From Ulva prolifera (Eukaryota > Chlorophyta > Ulvophyceae > Ulvales > Ulvaceae), in assembly GCA_023078555.1 (NCBI GenBank), contig CM041199.1, forward strand, positions 10,031,943-10,095,942: 64,000 nt of DNA, in the 5' to 3' direction. The number at the start of each line of letters is the position of its first letter. The first letter of the stretch is position 1. The translations under genes were made by a program, and so were the position numbers. A model generated the notes under the pieces. The model was not told the DNA's origin. It did not search any database and worked only from the letters and a program-made list of their open reading frames with translations. Shown one piece after another: positions 26,388 to 38,444 of this stretch.

Positions 26388-26723
26388 GGTAGCCAGCCGT
26401 ACTTAAGCATACTTGTGACGAAGTTATACGACAGCGCGACCTCTGGTGTTTACCGTTCCTACGATGGCATTAAGTACCACCAAGACCTCCCTGTCGTATA
26501 CCGTGTTCGCCCTGTCGCCACGATATCTGGCGAGGCGCCGGGGTATCGAGGCAGCCAAACCTTTGAAGGCAGACCGCGTGACGACGCTACATCGGCATAC
26601 CATTCAAAGCATGGAGCAGCAAAGCATGTGCGAACGACGCGATCTGTTAGCTGTCATACGAAAAGACCATCCACAGTACCGACTATCTACGTGTGTTAAT
26701 TCCGCTTTGTCTAATCCTCCACC
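26388..26723. promoter_or_regulatory. Divergent intergenic region (copy 1)
   Basis: Identical to 53430-53765: the 336 bp between the transposase start and the divergent 206-codon gene. Confidence 0.4.
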
Positions 26724-27002
26724 ATGTCCAACCTGCAGTTCACGTTCCTCCGCGCCTCGCCCGTCATCATCGAGAAAGAAGTTGTAGATGATGCAGACAA
26801 CGGAGCAGGGATGCTTGACGTGCTGGTCAGCAACGTGTGGAGCAGGGGTGCCGGCGTCGACGGGTTGACTTTGACGTCAACCGTCGACAAAGACAGCTCC
26901 GTTGATGTCGACAGTGTCGAGAAACTGATGACGTGCATAAAGTACTTCTTCAGGAAAGGCACAATCGCTGGACTGCTGAAGCCGCCCGTGCTGGTGAAGG
27001 CG
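26724..27002 (+). CDS. 5' fragment of the 206-codon unknown gene (copy 1)
   Basis: First 93 codons of the gene complete at 53766-54386; ends at the N. Confidence 0.6.
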
Positions 27003-27003
27003 N
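27003..27003. other. Single N: contig join
   Basis: This is the only ambiguous base in the window. It follows GTGAAGGCG of a truncated ORF and precedes the exact first bases of the window (TATTAGGGATCGG). It marks a scaffolding or gap-closing join, not a biological junction. Confidence 0.95.
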
Positions 27004-27141
27004 TATTAGGGATCGGAGTGCATCCAAGCACGAAGTGACTACGCAGTCACGTCTTGTCTCGGTATGTTTTTCTGAGCCCAGGTGGTCCAAGAAGTTCATG
27101 TCCCACATATTTTGCATTATTTGTGTGGTAGGTTCTAGCTG

Positions 27142-27672
27142 ATGACACGAACCCACAATGATATTGGTTGCTTTGCAGTAACTGCTGGAGCTCCAATCGC
27201 AATCACATATCGCATGTGCTGTCCATCTCAAGTCTCAAATGGACACAACTACAAGCATGTGCTGTACCCATTTTCAAGTGCTGCAAGCAATTCAAACAAT
27301 TATGCGCAGGTAGCATCAGAGGCTGCGTCCACAGCGATAGGTGCAGAGATGGGAGATTTCCTGAACAGTGTCGGTTGCGATGCGGACATCAGTACACCGC
27401 CGTTGCCCAAGTGGCACTTGGTGCATGATACCTGTGGTATCACAGCCCCCACCGCAAACGACAACGTCTCTGGTCGTATGACCATGCTTGACGCTGTCAC
27501 CGACACACAGGGACCTGGTAGGGCTGCACAGCCGATGCTGAAGATCCATGTGGACACGCCTGCTCACATGAATGACATGCACAGGACAAGCTCGGCACTG
27601 TCTTCATTTAGAAACATTTTGGGGATCGACTTCACTCCCGCCACATGTAGCGCTCTGCTGACGGAGGTATGA
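27142..27672 (+). CDS. Hypothetical ORF, 176 codons (copy 2)
   Basis: Identical to 139-669; same remarks. Confidence 0.25.
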   Translation: MTRTHNDIGCFAVTAGAPIAITYRMCCPSQVSNGHNYKHVLYPFSSAASNSNNYAQVASEAASTAIGAEMGDFLNSVGCDADISTPPLPKWHLVHDTCGITAPTANDNVSGRMTMLDAVTDTQGPGRAAQPMLKIHVDTPAHMNDMHRTSSALSSFRNILGIDFTPATCSALLTEV

Positions 27673-27803
27673 TTCTGCAGTTGGGACATGAGTAAAGTCT
27701 GCTCACGCCGCTGAGCAACTCGCATGCGCTGTTTCGCAGTTTCCCATCTCGCTGCCTTTGCCGGTAGAACCAAGTGTCAGAAGTATGAGTCCACTGCCCG
27801 TAC

Positions 27804-28442
27804 ATGCAGCCACCTAGACAGGTAGCTACGTGTAGCCAGCCACAGAGTGAAAATACTCCTGTGAACATTGTTTGCGTGGCCAGCATTCCAACCCATCATG
27901 TGCAGGCCGTACAGATGTCTGCGCCTGCAGCGAATGATACAGCATTGCTCGGAAGAAAACACAGATTTGAGACTGATGTGGACATCCGAGACCGTTGCAC
28001 ACCCTCACCGATTGAGTTGCCGTTAGCATACGGCAGACGTGACATCAGATGCGCAGTCTCGGGCCGGAACAGCATGGTTAGCCTAGTGCACGCGCCGGGT
28101 TCGCTCTCTGACACACACATGCCCATCGCGGCCACCCCAGCGCTTCTGCTTGACGCTTCAGGGGAATCGTCAGCTGATGTTGCAACTCTACACGGGACGA
28201 CAATACTTCCTGATGTCATACACATACTGACTCGCGGCTCCACCAGCCCCACGTGTCCTGCTTCTTCAGAGGTGCGCTACACACGCACCAGGCCTCAGGT
28301 CTCTCAGCATGTTCGCAAGGGGGACCGATCAATGCCGCTACACACTCAGCTAACATCTATGCTGCGTGTAGCTGTACAGTGCGTACATATGGCAGTAGCC
28401 TCGTGTATACTTGCGTACCAGGTGGTGCTCAATATGAGATGA
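27804..28442 (+). CDS. Hypothetical ORF, 212 codons (copy 2)
   Basis: Identical to 801-1439; same remarks. Confidence 0.25.
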   Translation: MQPPRQVATCSQPQSENTPVNIVCVASIPTHHVQAVQMSAPAANDTALLGRKHRFETDVDIRDRCTPSPIELPLAYGRRDIRCAVSGRNSMVSLVHAPGSLSDTHMPIAATPALLLDASGESSADVATLHGTTILPDVIHILTRGSTSPTCPASSEVRYTRTRPQVSQHVRKGDRSMPLHTQLTSMLRVAVQCVHMAVASCILAYQVVLNMR

Positions 28443-28557
28443 CTCATCGCATACTAGTCTATAGGATACCAATCCTCTAGACTGCATGCAGAACCCGAAG
28501 ACACCGTTAACAGCACGCCAGAACCACTTTGACAAATAAAAAACGGTCTTTGGATCA

Positions 28558-29057
28558 GTGCAGGTAGCTGTTATTGGCTCAAAGACGTACACTCATGAGC
28601 AGGCTGTTACACATCGTGCAAGAGCAAACAAGCCAGGGACAGCAGGGAACCCACCCCCCCCCCCCCCCCTCCCCCCCCACCCCCCCCCTCTCCCCTCTCC
28701 TCCCCTCTCCCCCCCCCCCAAACATGCTGCTGCTAGGCCATCGGTGCCAGAGCAGGCAATCAGCAGACCAGTGCAGAGCAGCATGGGAGTGAGGTAGATT
28801 CATGTCACTCCCAAGAAAGCTACAAGTTTCTAGAGGAGACCACGTTACAAGTTTGTGACATCGAGGAATTTGAGCAAGATGAGCCTCAGGACCACATCAC
28901 AGGGTGGGATGCCATAGAGATGGTGATAGATCTCACCCTTGTTCTCACATTTCGAGAATACCTGATGAGCGCACCACGACTGCAAGCGCTTGCGCTACTT
29001 GCCAGTGCAGGGCTTGTTCGATGGTGCATCAACAATTTTATTGGTGTATGGTGGTAA
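28558..29057 (+). pseudogene. Exon-like ORF broken by C-rich insert (copy 2)
   Basis: Counterpart of 1555-1986. The 73-bp insert and about 13 missing bases just after it shift the frame, so translation runs into poly-proline. The break is most likely an assembly error, because copy 1 reads through. Confidence 0.5.
28651..28723. repeat. 73-bp C-rich low-complexity insert, copy 2 only
   Basis: Runs of C broken by single T or A, inserted after AGCAGGGAAC (copy 1 position 1647). The 35 bp after it also lack bases present in copy 1. The pattern suits noisy long-read gap filling. Confidence 0.9.
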
Positions 29058-29868
29058 GAATTCCAGGTGACAACATAATATATTAAGAAATGCATGGTGG
29101 CTGATGCTCAACGATGAAGCAGCATAGAGATGTGCCGTATGTGCGCGGTGTGCATGGTGACAAAAGCGCTGTCTGCCAAATGGTTGCTGAATGCTCTTCT
29201 GTACACATGCAAAAACAACGGATAGATGCTTCACGAATGCCAAAAGCAAGAGTGTGCATTGTGTCAGACGCAGGCACACTTTAAAGCTGCAACGTAGCCA
29301 CTGTACACTGCAAAGTTCATGAACTTACTATCCATGCGCACAGTGCACTGGCAATCCATGCGCACAGTCCAAAACCCAATTTGAGACAATCGCTGCGATG
29401 ACCTAGGAAATATGTAGACATTGGCTTGGCCTTAAACGGTCAGACCAGTGCTGGGTAAGGTGTCGTTGATTCACGCTGTTGTAAAGCTCAGAGGCGATGA
29501 AGCTCAGAAAATGAAACAACATTAGAATGCAGAGAGTATGTAATCTGCCCTCACACGAGCATAGCAAACGTTCAGCGCATACCGGGAGGCAGCTGGCACA
29601 GAAATCTCACCTTAAGGTTTTAAAAAGCGCTGGCAACACTGCACAGAATCAAAAGTACTCTTAAACGTCAATGTGGCCGTGGCGACGTCCGCAGGCCCAG
29701 TGCAAACTGCTATGCACACTCGCCGGTGGCGGTCAGACCGTCCTCGACAGACAGCACCCGGTCGCCTGCCATGAGGATACACAGGCAGACTTCACGCCGA
29801 CACGTGTGAAAAGGTGTCCCAGTCGAAGCCATAGGCCTGATGTCTTTTGACCCCGACGTCGAGCACAG

Positions 29869-32800
29869 GCCAGAGCCCTGATGTACGACCAACAAGGGAG
29901 TGCAGTGTTGATCATTGTCGCGACGGCGGCTCGGAGCGCCATCTGCAGAAAAAGTGGTCAGGTGTGCGCAGCTCGGCTACATGCAATGCTCAGCTGTGCG
30001 ACAGACTCGAAACCAGGCAAGATTTGTTCTACGCAAGTATGTACGTAAGAGTTTTTTTGTAGCGCTCACCTGCATGAATGGGTCGAGTGGTCGATCTGTG
30101 ATCATACTGTTCTGCTGCCTTGTTTCGCGTTACTAGCACAGCTACATGAGCCCATGGAAGGGGGAACAGGACTTGCCGAATGCAACGATGATGACATGAA
30201 GGAAAATTTGCCTCCGTGGCTGAGGATGTTGCCGTGCAGACGACGTCGTGGGATGGTGCGCTCGGGCTTCGTTCATGGCGTCGTGGTGCTCAAACTGGCA
30301 TCAGCACACCTTTGACAATGAAGAGTATGCAGACCTCCTGCGGACGGCGTGCGCGGAGGGCGTGTGTACGGTGTGTTTTTGTGTCTAGCTGCTGCACACG
30401 ACCAGAGATGGTTGTACATGTTTCATCAATAGCCTCATGCGTAATCAAGAAGCGGTGCCACCTACAAGCAACTCAATGAGCTCGACATCGCTGCATCCTC
30501 TTGGTTTGAATCTCAAATAATGAGCCTTGACCGCAGCCACGATCTCGAGCCAAAACCTGGCATCATCTGCAGGAATCTACTTTGGTTTCTTTAGGATAGC
30601 TCTGTAGGCCGCCATGGGCAGCCGAGCTTGTCAGATTTTCTCCAGCTGCAAGACTGCAAGTACCTTCCAGCATGCCGCCTCTCGATGAGACCTACCCAGG
30701 ATTGGGGCAATCTACCTCAGTTTCATTGCAATATTGTATGCATCGCCACGTGCAGAGAGCCCTCATAGATTCACTGAAAACGAAGATGACTGGGAATTTG
30801 CACACTGTGTCTGGTTCAGTGCTTTTGACGAATTCATGTCAGACGGTGAACTCCACAGCTAGGTCAAATTGCCAGTTAAGCTGGGAACGTACACCGGCAT
30901 GACCCTGCCGGTCACCTGGCCTCTGTTGGTCTCACTGATCAGGTGAGTTCCCGAGTCAGGAGTGCCGCTGCAGCCATACACGGTCGATGGTCGACAGGAC
31001 ATCCGGAAACAGGCCGCAACAGCTCCAGATTCCTTCTGCACTCTGACCTGTTTTCAATACGTGGTATGTTTCATTTGCAACACATGCAGGTGAGGACCGA
31101 TCATGTGGGGTAGAATGTTCAACCAGAGACTTGCTGTGCACAAGACCGGAAAGAGCTTGCCTACCTGCAGCCAGCTGTAAGCACGCAGTGCAGGTGTGAT
31201 AACACAGGCTGAAGCCGCTTGCGACACGTCACAACCTGCGGTGTACTTGCATTTTTGTCAAGGTTTCTGAGTCAGGGTGTGACCTGTGAGCCCCTAACGA
31301 GCTACAAGACTGCCTAACACGCACGCCAGCGGTGGTGTACACTGACCTGTGCGCAGCAACGACCTCACATCTCGATAGACACATGATGTGTTGCGTGCAG
31401 ACGCCATACATGTGCATCTAGAAGCAGTGGCTAGCAGCGCGGTGGCGCCATCTCGAGGCCAAGCGGGCGGAGTGCACTGCAGGTGCGAGAGACAGATTCC
31501 CCGGCTCCCCGACTGCCGGCGGCGACGGCGGCTGCACGGCCTCCCCCGAGCATGCAGGTTGCGCTTGTGACTGAGCGCTTCAGCTTGCCGGGGGGCGAGT
31601 GGCTGTCAGAGGTGGGCGCGGCAGTGCAGGCAGACGCGGATAAGCAAAGAGCTTCCTGATGGCGGGCATGCGCAAAGGCGTGGCGTCGATGCGTTCTCCT
31701 CGCGCGCGTGGACTCACTACTACGCCGGCACCGGAGACGGCGACGCCAACGTGCGCTGCCGTCCATTGCTTGCCTGTACCACATGCATACTGTGAAAACA
31801 CATGTGCAACTATTGCTTTCGCGCGTATACTCCTGGCCATAGCGCGCCTGGACGGGGCAGGCTCAATGTGAGTTGCACGCTCATGCCTGAGCTCTGGTCC
31901 ACTGTGAAGCAAACTGTAAGCCGCTGACAAGTGCACCCACACATGCTGTCTGTACTCGTCATTGGTACACAGATCGCATGCATGCTGCACCGTAGGCTCC
32001 GAGCGCTTGTATGAGGAAAGTGACATAGCTCACAGGGCTCGAAAGCTGTAGGAAACAGCCCAGTGCTGAAAAATTGCATCTGCTAACAGAACAGTGGATA
32101 GTATACAAGAGAAGCTGGAAGTACTTGACATCTGACATTGTGCGTGCAGGCGGTGGTGGACCTGAAACGGACCCCGACCTCCCCCCTGCTACGTGCTCGC
32201 CCAGATCATCTCACACACAGTGTCCGGCAGCTCGGCTGCGAGCCGCCGCTCGCACGCGGCTCTCAAGGTCCCGCTGGTGGTTGCTGACGCAGCGTCGATG
32301 CGGCAGACGCGTTCATGGATGCAGGCACGTACGAGGTGCAGCGCGCGGTTGACAGTGGCGGGGGAGCTCGTGGACGCGGTGCAGCGGCACTTCAGTATGA
32401 CGGGACAGCCGAAACTGCTGGTGGTGCGTGCATCTGCTGCCCCCCTCCTGGCTCACCCCTCTTTGGAGGAAGAGGGATGAAAACAACATGATGACACCGT
32501 CCGCAGACGGAAGTGATCGTATCGGTGCCGGGCGGTCAGGCTCATTGTGCGAGTGCAGGCTGTGAGCGATGACAGTGCGCTGATAGCGTACCTGCAGCGT
32601 CGTAGGTTAGCTTTGCGCTAGGTCGACTGCAAAGGCTGCTCGTAGGCTTCAATGGTCACTCCCACCAGGCAATGGAAGTGACTGTGGGACGGCTGCGCTT
32701 GTTTGATGATCATATGTTGGCGCGCCAGCGTGTCAGATCACACTACATTGCTGTCGCTACAAAGGTCAGCACCATGAAGAGGGCCACGGCTGTACCCTGA

Positions 32801-33262
32801 CACTGCCAGTGGAGCCGACGGGCGCTACCACAGCCATGCATCGCCCCCCATGCATGCTCCAACATGCCTGAGCTCACGTAGGTGCTCGAGCGCAGCATTG
32901 AGGCGCTTACAGCGTTGGACGACGCGGCAAGTGCATCCGGGGCGCACGCTGCAGGCGGAGCAGAGGCACGCCTACTTCCTGGCGGCGGCGGGCGTGTGCG
33001 CGCTGACGTCGCTTGTTTGCTCGCTCGCGCCGTTGCCACCGCGCTGCTGGCCATGGCGTGCGGGAGTCTGCTCTGCGAGGTGGGCCTTCTCCTGGACAAT
33101 GGTGCCTCGTCAGCATGCATGACTCGTCAGTCTCCTCTGAGCATGCGTGAAGCTGCTGATGCGCTGGCAGCTATGCTTGGACTTCGACCAGACTCATACA
33201 AATCCGGTGCTTTGTTCCTTTGCTTACGTCAGTTCGTATATGTTGCCAGGCTCAGATGTTGA
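29869..33262 (+). CDS. Candidate intron-rich host gene, unidentified (copy 2)
   Basis: Counterpart of 2803-6198. An extra T at about 32350 breaks the exon containing TYEVQRAVTVAGELVDAVQR. The final segment, 32882-33262, is intact. Confidence 0.4.
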
Positions 33263-34888
33263 ACCTTCTTACCACGTGCGGTATTATATGGTGGTCAGCA
33301 TGCCATCTCGGCAATGAGGGGGAGAGATGCATGAGGTGTGGTGGTGCCAGCCCACCGTGTGTCACGGGGTCAAAGACGGAGAGGCAGCAGACCCCAGAGC
33401 CCGCTGACTCCAGCCCGCCATGTGTCAGCGGGACACAGGCAAAGCAAAGCATGAGCTGCAGTGCTCCAGTTCCCGCTCGCAATGTCGGTGTTGGAAACCA
33501 GCAATTGTCCGCAGCCGCAGCACAAGCCACTCCATCTGCTGTGGTGAGGTTTGATCCACATTACACTGTGAGTGCAGGGCTGGTGCTCAGAGACGGTCGC
33601 ACATGGAGGGATCACCTGGGATATAACAAGGCACACGCTTGTGTGGGGGGTTCTGTATCACATCTGACTGCGATCGCCATCGTTGTGAAGGTCAAGGCAC
33701 TTGTGCTTTTCTTTGTAGGGAACGCCTTGAGAGAGTCGCCAAGTGAAGGATATGGGGCGGTGTCCACAAATGGACATCGAGAGTGCTTTATTGCAGTGCA
33801 CAGGCTGCCAGGTGGCTATGTGCCACATGCCTTGTTGTCAAGATTTTGACAGTTCCCAGTTCAATGTCCGTCGTTCTGGTGCTGGTACATGGTTCCTGTT
33901 TTCTCAGTGTTTCTGCCTTCTGCCCTGGCACTGAGCACCTTACGGTTGCCATTGTCACACATGATGTTTGAGATTGGATTAGAGTTGGAAGATGGCAACA
34001 CCATTTTCATGCCGTCTGGAGCTTTGCCATGGTGCTGCAGGCTGTACGGCAATAGTGCAGGAGCTGTGTTTTGAAACGAGTGCACGTTGGGTGACATTCA
34101 TAGAACAGTAAAGTGAAAGTTTCAAATTCTGTTGCATGCGACCAGACATGTTATGCAGCGCGAGATTGTTCGCCTCAAGGGCTTGCCTTGCATTGTTTGC
34201 ACGTACATGGCCCGTGTCTGTATCCTGCTTCTGCGAAAACACGGCAGATTCACCTGACTCAGGATGTTTCCGATTGTTTCTCCATGTGTCACATGCTGAT
34301 GCGATTCACTCTGCACTATGTAGACCCGTGTTAGGTGGGGCTTCCAGCCATAGTCGGTTGTAGCAGTGAGTGATACTCTGGAGCTCTGTCCAATATTTAC
34401 AGCGGTTCTGTCGTTGGATATGATCAGTGGTAAAGAACACCTATATTGTCGTCTACATCATACTCGTATTGCAAAATGTCTTCACATGCACAGCAAACAG
34501 TCAATACGGGCAGTCGGATTTGAGGTCGAATGGTCTTACGTTCACTGCTAAGCTTCATCACAAGTACAAGGCTTTCAGCGTAGGTAGCAAAGGTTTTCAT
34601 GTTTTCACTGATGAGCTGTAGCCCCTACATAACACCTTGCTGGACACATCAGCGGATGCAACAAGCAATTGTGGCAGATGCTGCAGACGAAAGGGGCATC
34701 GGTATTCAATCAATGGTGCCATCTTGACTCAACTCTACAGCCAACCAGCAAATTGACTGAAATACCGCTCCAAACGGTCCACAGTTGTACATCCTCACAT
34801 GGCACATGTGATTGTGCTCTAGACATTCAGCTCTAGAAATGTGCTCTAGACATACAGCTTCCAATGAGAATCGCAGGATCAGAATCAT
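33263..34888. other. No gene clearly supported (copy 2)
   Basis: Same content as 6199-7824. Confidence 0.4.
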
Positions 34889-35888
34889 TTGGCTGCTCAG
34901 GTTGCTGGCGACGGTGCCCTTACTCTGCGTTGCTCACTGCCTCGGGTAAAAGTTGCTCCTGCGGCAGCCTTGAGGTCAAAGTGCCCAACCCACCTGCATG
35001 ATGATATTTTACCACATGGCTTGTATGCTATAATCCACAACGTTCGGATGATGATGCATGGAGCAGCTGGGTTGCAACTGCCTGTGTTCCTGCCGTATAC
35101 GGACTTTGTGCTGCAAGTATGTATGCCAGAGGAGTGGGGGTCAGCAAGAAATGCAGCTGCGACATCTGGCCCGAGATCCGGAAACACCTTCGCACAGGTG
35201 TCAACAAGCAAAGCAGCGGGGTTTCTAGCTGATACATCTCTAGCCGACATGAAGAGGATCAGACTTGAAATGTCCAAGGCGCGTTCTCTGCCGTTGTGTG
35301 TCCTCCCTACATGTTCCTACATGTTCCCTTGCCAACATGGCTGTGACAAAACGGCAATGAGCAAGGCGATCAAAGCAAGATAACCACAATGTGTCCATAC
35401 ATGCAAGCACTCATGGCGAAAATCGGATTCTCCATATGATCAGGAGATTCCACGCTATTCTCGCAACACATACATGCACAAATGTCTGTCCGCATAAAGA
35501 AGCATTTGGACACGAGGAGAAGAGGGTATGAACAAAATTGCTTCTGTGCCTCCGCAATGTGAATGAAGTGGTTGTGGTGCAGGCAAAGCATGATGTCTTT
35601 GAAAAGACTCGGCGATGTGTTCGAAGAGTTCAGAAATCTGGACTCATTCCAGAGCCGGTACAACGCAGACTGCATGAGATTGATTCAACGCTCGCCGAGC
35701 ACTATAAAGCAGTGCTGGCGTTTTTGGGCGTTTCTTGGGGTGCGCAAGCTGCAGTTCTGAAGGAAACCAAAGTTACAGCAGATGACCTGCTAAAATATGG
35801 CCGTGCTATCGCAGCGATGTGTGCCGCCAGAATCACAAATGTCACCGGCGATCACGAAAGCATGGCCAAAACCACACGCCAAAACTAA
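34889..35888 (+). CDS. Two exon-like segments, unidentified (copy 2)
   Basis: Identical to 7825-8824; same remarks. Confidence 0.3.
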
Positions 35889-36637
35889 TTATGGACGCTC
35901 TGTGATCTCCATGTGCGCGCTATCTCAAATTAACAACCATCTTTTCAGCTCTTGTGCTAGTGTGGTCAGGCTGCTGTACTGCACTGGTGGACTCGCTGCC
36001 AGCTACTCACTCGCAGCAGTTCACAACCATGCAACACTGATTGTTGCATACAGCCACGCCTCAGGCAGTTGGCGTTCAATGCTCATGTCTTGATGCTCTT
36101 TCCCCACTCCAAACGATATCTGTGCACAAATCACCACCCCATTGTGCACGAACGATGACCCCTAACCCCCTTTTTTTATGCATGTGTATATGCTCAATCG
36201 TTGGCACATGATCCCAAGTACAACAGACTATGCAGAGAATGAGGATCGATTGAATGCCATGTATCAGATGAACAAGGACGAAGAGCTCAACAACCAATAC
36301 ATGACCTTAGAAGTCGAGAGCCCCAGCGGTCTGCGAAAGCTTGACTCGCCATGGGCCTTCGTGAATAGAGCTTCCACTATGTTGCTAGTCCAATCGGTGT
36401 GGTTTTTGCTCAACCTGACTTTGACCCATGTATGATGCTACCCACAAAGCCTTGGCTCCCGACACTTTCCGTGCGGGTGAACCATGATCTTGGCCATGAC
36501 AGCTTATTGAACAATGTAGATAGACACGCAGCTGATGCGCCTGCTTGGCGTGTGGAAGAGCGTGCACATGCCCCGTAATGGGTATAAATACTTCACGTAG
36601 TCTGTCTAACAGCGGCCCCACCGATACATGAGTATGC

Positions 36638-36640
36638 GTA
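36638..36640. repeat. Left 3-bp target duplication of CACTA element (GTA)
   Basis: GTA directly before CACTAG; matches GTA directly after the right end. Confidence 0.8.
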
Positions 36641-36860
36641 CACTAGGAGAATGGCGACACTCTGAAACGGATCCGGGTGTCGTCCGCCAGATTCCGAAAG
36701 TCCGTTTGCTCTCTGATACCTTTCCGACGTCATCGGATGCGAGCAGTCGGATAGACCTTGGACTTTGGCACCGAATCATCCGCCGACCCAGGTATAATCT
36801 GCCGGACTGTGGACGTACCTTACCGCTGCAAGTGGCCTTCGCATGTCCGCGCCGGCTGCC
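36641..36860. repeat. Left TIR and subterminal repeat zone of CACTA element
   Basis: The 20-bp terminus is followed by a stretch with about ten TCCG or CGGA words in both orientations (CGGATCCG, GTCCG, ATTCCG, TTTCCG, ATCGGA, GTCGGA, CATCCG, GCCGGA). In other CACTA elements such repeats bind the accessory transposition protein; that role is inferred here. Confidence 0.75.
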
Positions 36861-37357
36861 ATGATACGAGGTCACTTCGGGCCAAGCCCGCGCTAACAGT
36901 GGATCGAATGTTACTAATGGTTACTTTATTACTATACACGCGTATCTCACTACAGGAAACTCTTGAGGCCTAGGGACAGGGCATCTGGTCCTTCTCGGCT
37001 TGGGCCTTCACTCAGAGGGCACATTTTGCCATTGTGTCCACAAAGGGCAGATCGCGGGTCTGGCGCTCACGTGGAAAGCTGACCTCAGATTCGAGAATCT
37101 GGAAAGGGGTGGATTGTCTGGCGTGTGCATGAGGCCTGCTTGATGCAAGCCGTCTAAAAAGGTGACATCTTGGATCGTGTGCATCGGGCGGCCTGTCGTG
37201 TGAGGTTGACCCATACGTACACAGCTTACTGTTGAAGACAGTTGACGTCAAAATCGGCAACAGCAGTGTGGGAACACTGGTACACCTGTACCAAATGTTA
37301 GCAAATGGAACGAATTCGTGAAGTGTCACGAGTGTCCAACATTCTATTGCAGTGCAG

Positions 37358-37808
37358 GCGCTCGTGCGTTGGCTTGGATTGCACAGCATTCCGCAGTCAC
37401 TCATATACGTATACATCAAGGTCCATGATCTGCGGCGCGCAGTGACGGCATATCTTGTGGCATATCAGAGTACATGGCCATTCGGCCCGCCGGGCCTTGT
37501 CGACACACGCGGGAGAAAGCGTGGCGTCTACGTCTTCCGTTCAAGATGCAGCACATCGTGGGAACTAAACATATATTTCACATGTGGAATGTTGTAACCT
37601 TGTCCGTTGCAGGAACTGTATATGGACTGCTGGTAGACTTAATCTTGCGATGCGATCAGTGCTGCAACTTCTCAACTTGCGAAGAGTTTGGCCACGACCA
37701 GGTCGATCAATGCCAAACAAAAAACTTCATTACAGACCACTTGCTGATGAGGTTGCCAAATACATAGCCCTATCGTCGCACAGTAGTACCGCAGCGATCA
37801 TCGTTTGA
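37358..37808 (+). CDS. Possible small gene near the left end (copy 2)
   Basis: Identical to 10294-10744. It lies 0.5 kb inside the left end and just before the palindrome cluster. No family is recognised, and the exon structure is uncertain. Confidence 0.3.
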
Positions 37809-38000
37809 GCGCAGCGACCTTGCCTTCAGCAAGAAAAGACGTCGTATGATGGTGCACACGCCCCCCCTCAATGGTAAATTATCGAATTCATCATGGAGTT
37901 ACTACATGCTGTCCTCAAAACATGTGTTCCTGGGGGCCGTGTGGTTGCCCAGTTGTTCCCACTGCGCTGGTCTCGTTCAACATTGCATATAGCAGCGGCG

Positions 38001-38400
38001 AGCTCTAGAGCTGATAGAGCGTAGGAGATCTCCTACGCTCTATCAACGCACGCGAAGCTATTCGGCTACGTCTATCAGCGCATTCAACGTGCAGGGCGGT
38101 CAAACAAGCAGATTCACCTCCTTTTCAAGACACACCGCGTTGCTGGCACTTCAGCATAGGTCCCTCCAGCAACAGATCTCACAAACGCCTCAGCAATATT
38201 GCTGAAGCATTTCAGGTATTGCAATTCAGGGGTTTATACCCCTGAATTTGCAGATGCGGACATCACTGACCTGCCACAACAATCGTGAGGTGAGAACTGG
38301 TCTCCTCTGTGCCGTCTTTTGGCAACCACTTTTGGCAACTGTGCACTAGTGCACAGTTGCCACTATTTATACTCATCTCAAGCTTGAGATGAGTATAAAT
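38001..38400. repeat. Cluster of perfect palindromes (copy 2)
   Basis: Within 400 bp there are six near-contiguous inverted repeats of unrelated sequence: 38001-38012 (12 bp), 38012-38045 (34 bp, half-site TGATAGAGCGTAGGAGA, no loop), 38190-38205 (16 bp), 38223-38248 (11-bp arms AATTCAGGGGT, 4-base loop), 38333-38362 (30 bp, half-site TGGCAACTGTGCACT) and 38365-38400 (36 bp, half-site ATTTATACTCATCTCAAG). A further 8-bp stem, GTTGCTGG...CCAGCAAC, lies at 38139-38173. All sit between the small left gene and the zinc-finger gene. Function unknown; candidates are a replication or transposition signal, or protein-binding sites for dimers. Confidence 0.95.
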
Positions 38401-38444
38401 CTATTGTGCTGGATGCTCTATCTAAGAGGATGTCCCAATTTCAG

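Larger units (their letters stand above)
1..27002. repeat. Copy 1 of a 27-kb duplicated segment (probable assembly duplicate)
   Basis: The whole stretch recurs at 27004-54044. The offset is +27003 at the start, +27063/27064 from about 3.1 to 17 kb, and +27042 from about 23.4 kb. Long stretches, for example 5.3-17.0 kb and 23.4-27.0 kb, appear base-identical. Differences are small indels concentrated at 1.65-3.1 kb, 17.1-17.4 kb and 19.55-23.34 kb. The segment stops in the middle of an ORF that continues only in copy 2. Genes are described in full under copy 2 where that copy reads better; copy 1 entries give only the differences. Confidence 0.97.
9577..27002. mobile_element. CACTA element, copy 1, right part missing
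   Basis: Starts with the same GTA|CACTAG terminus as the full-length element at 36641-61415 and carries the same genes. It is cut by the contig join at 27003, so the right end is absent. It is the same physical element seen in copy 2, not a second insertion. Confidence 0.85.
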
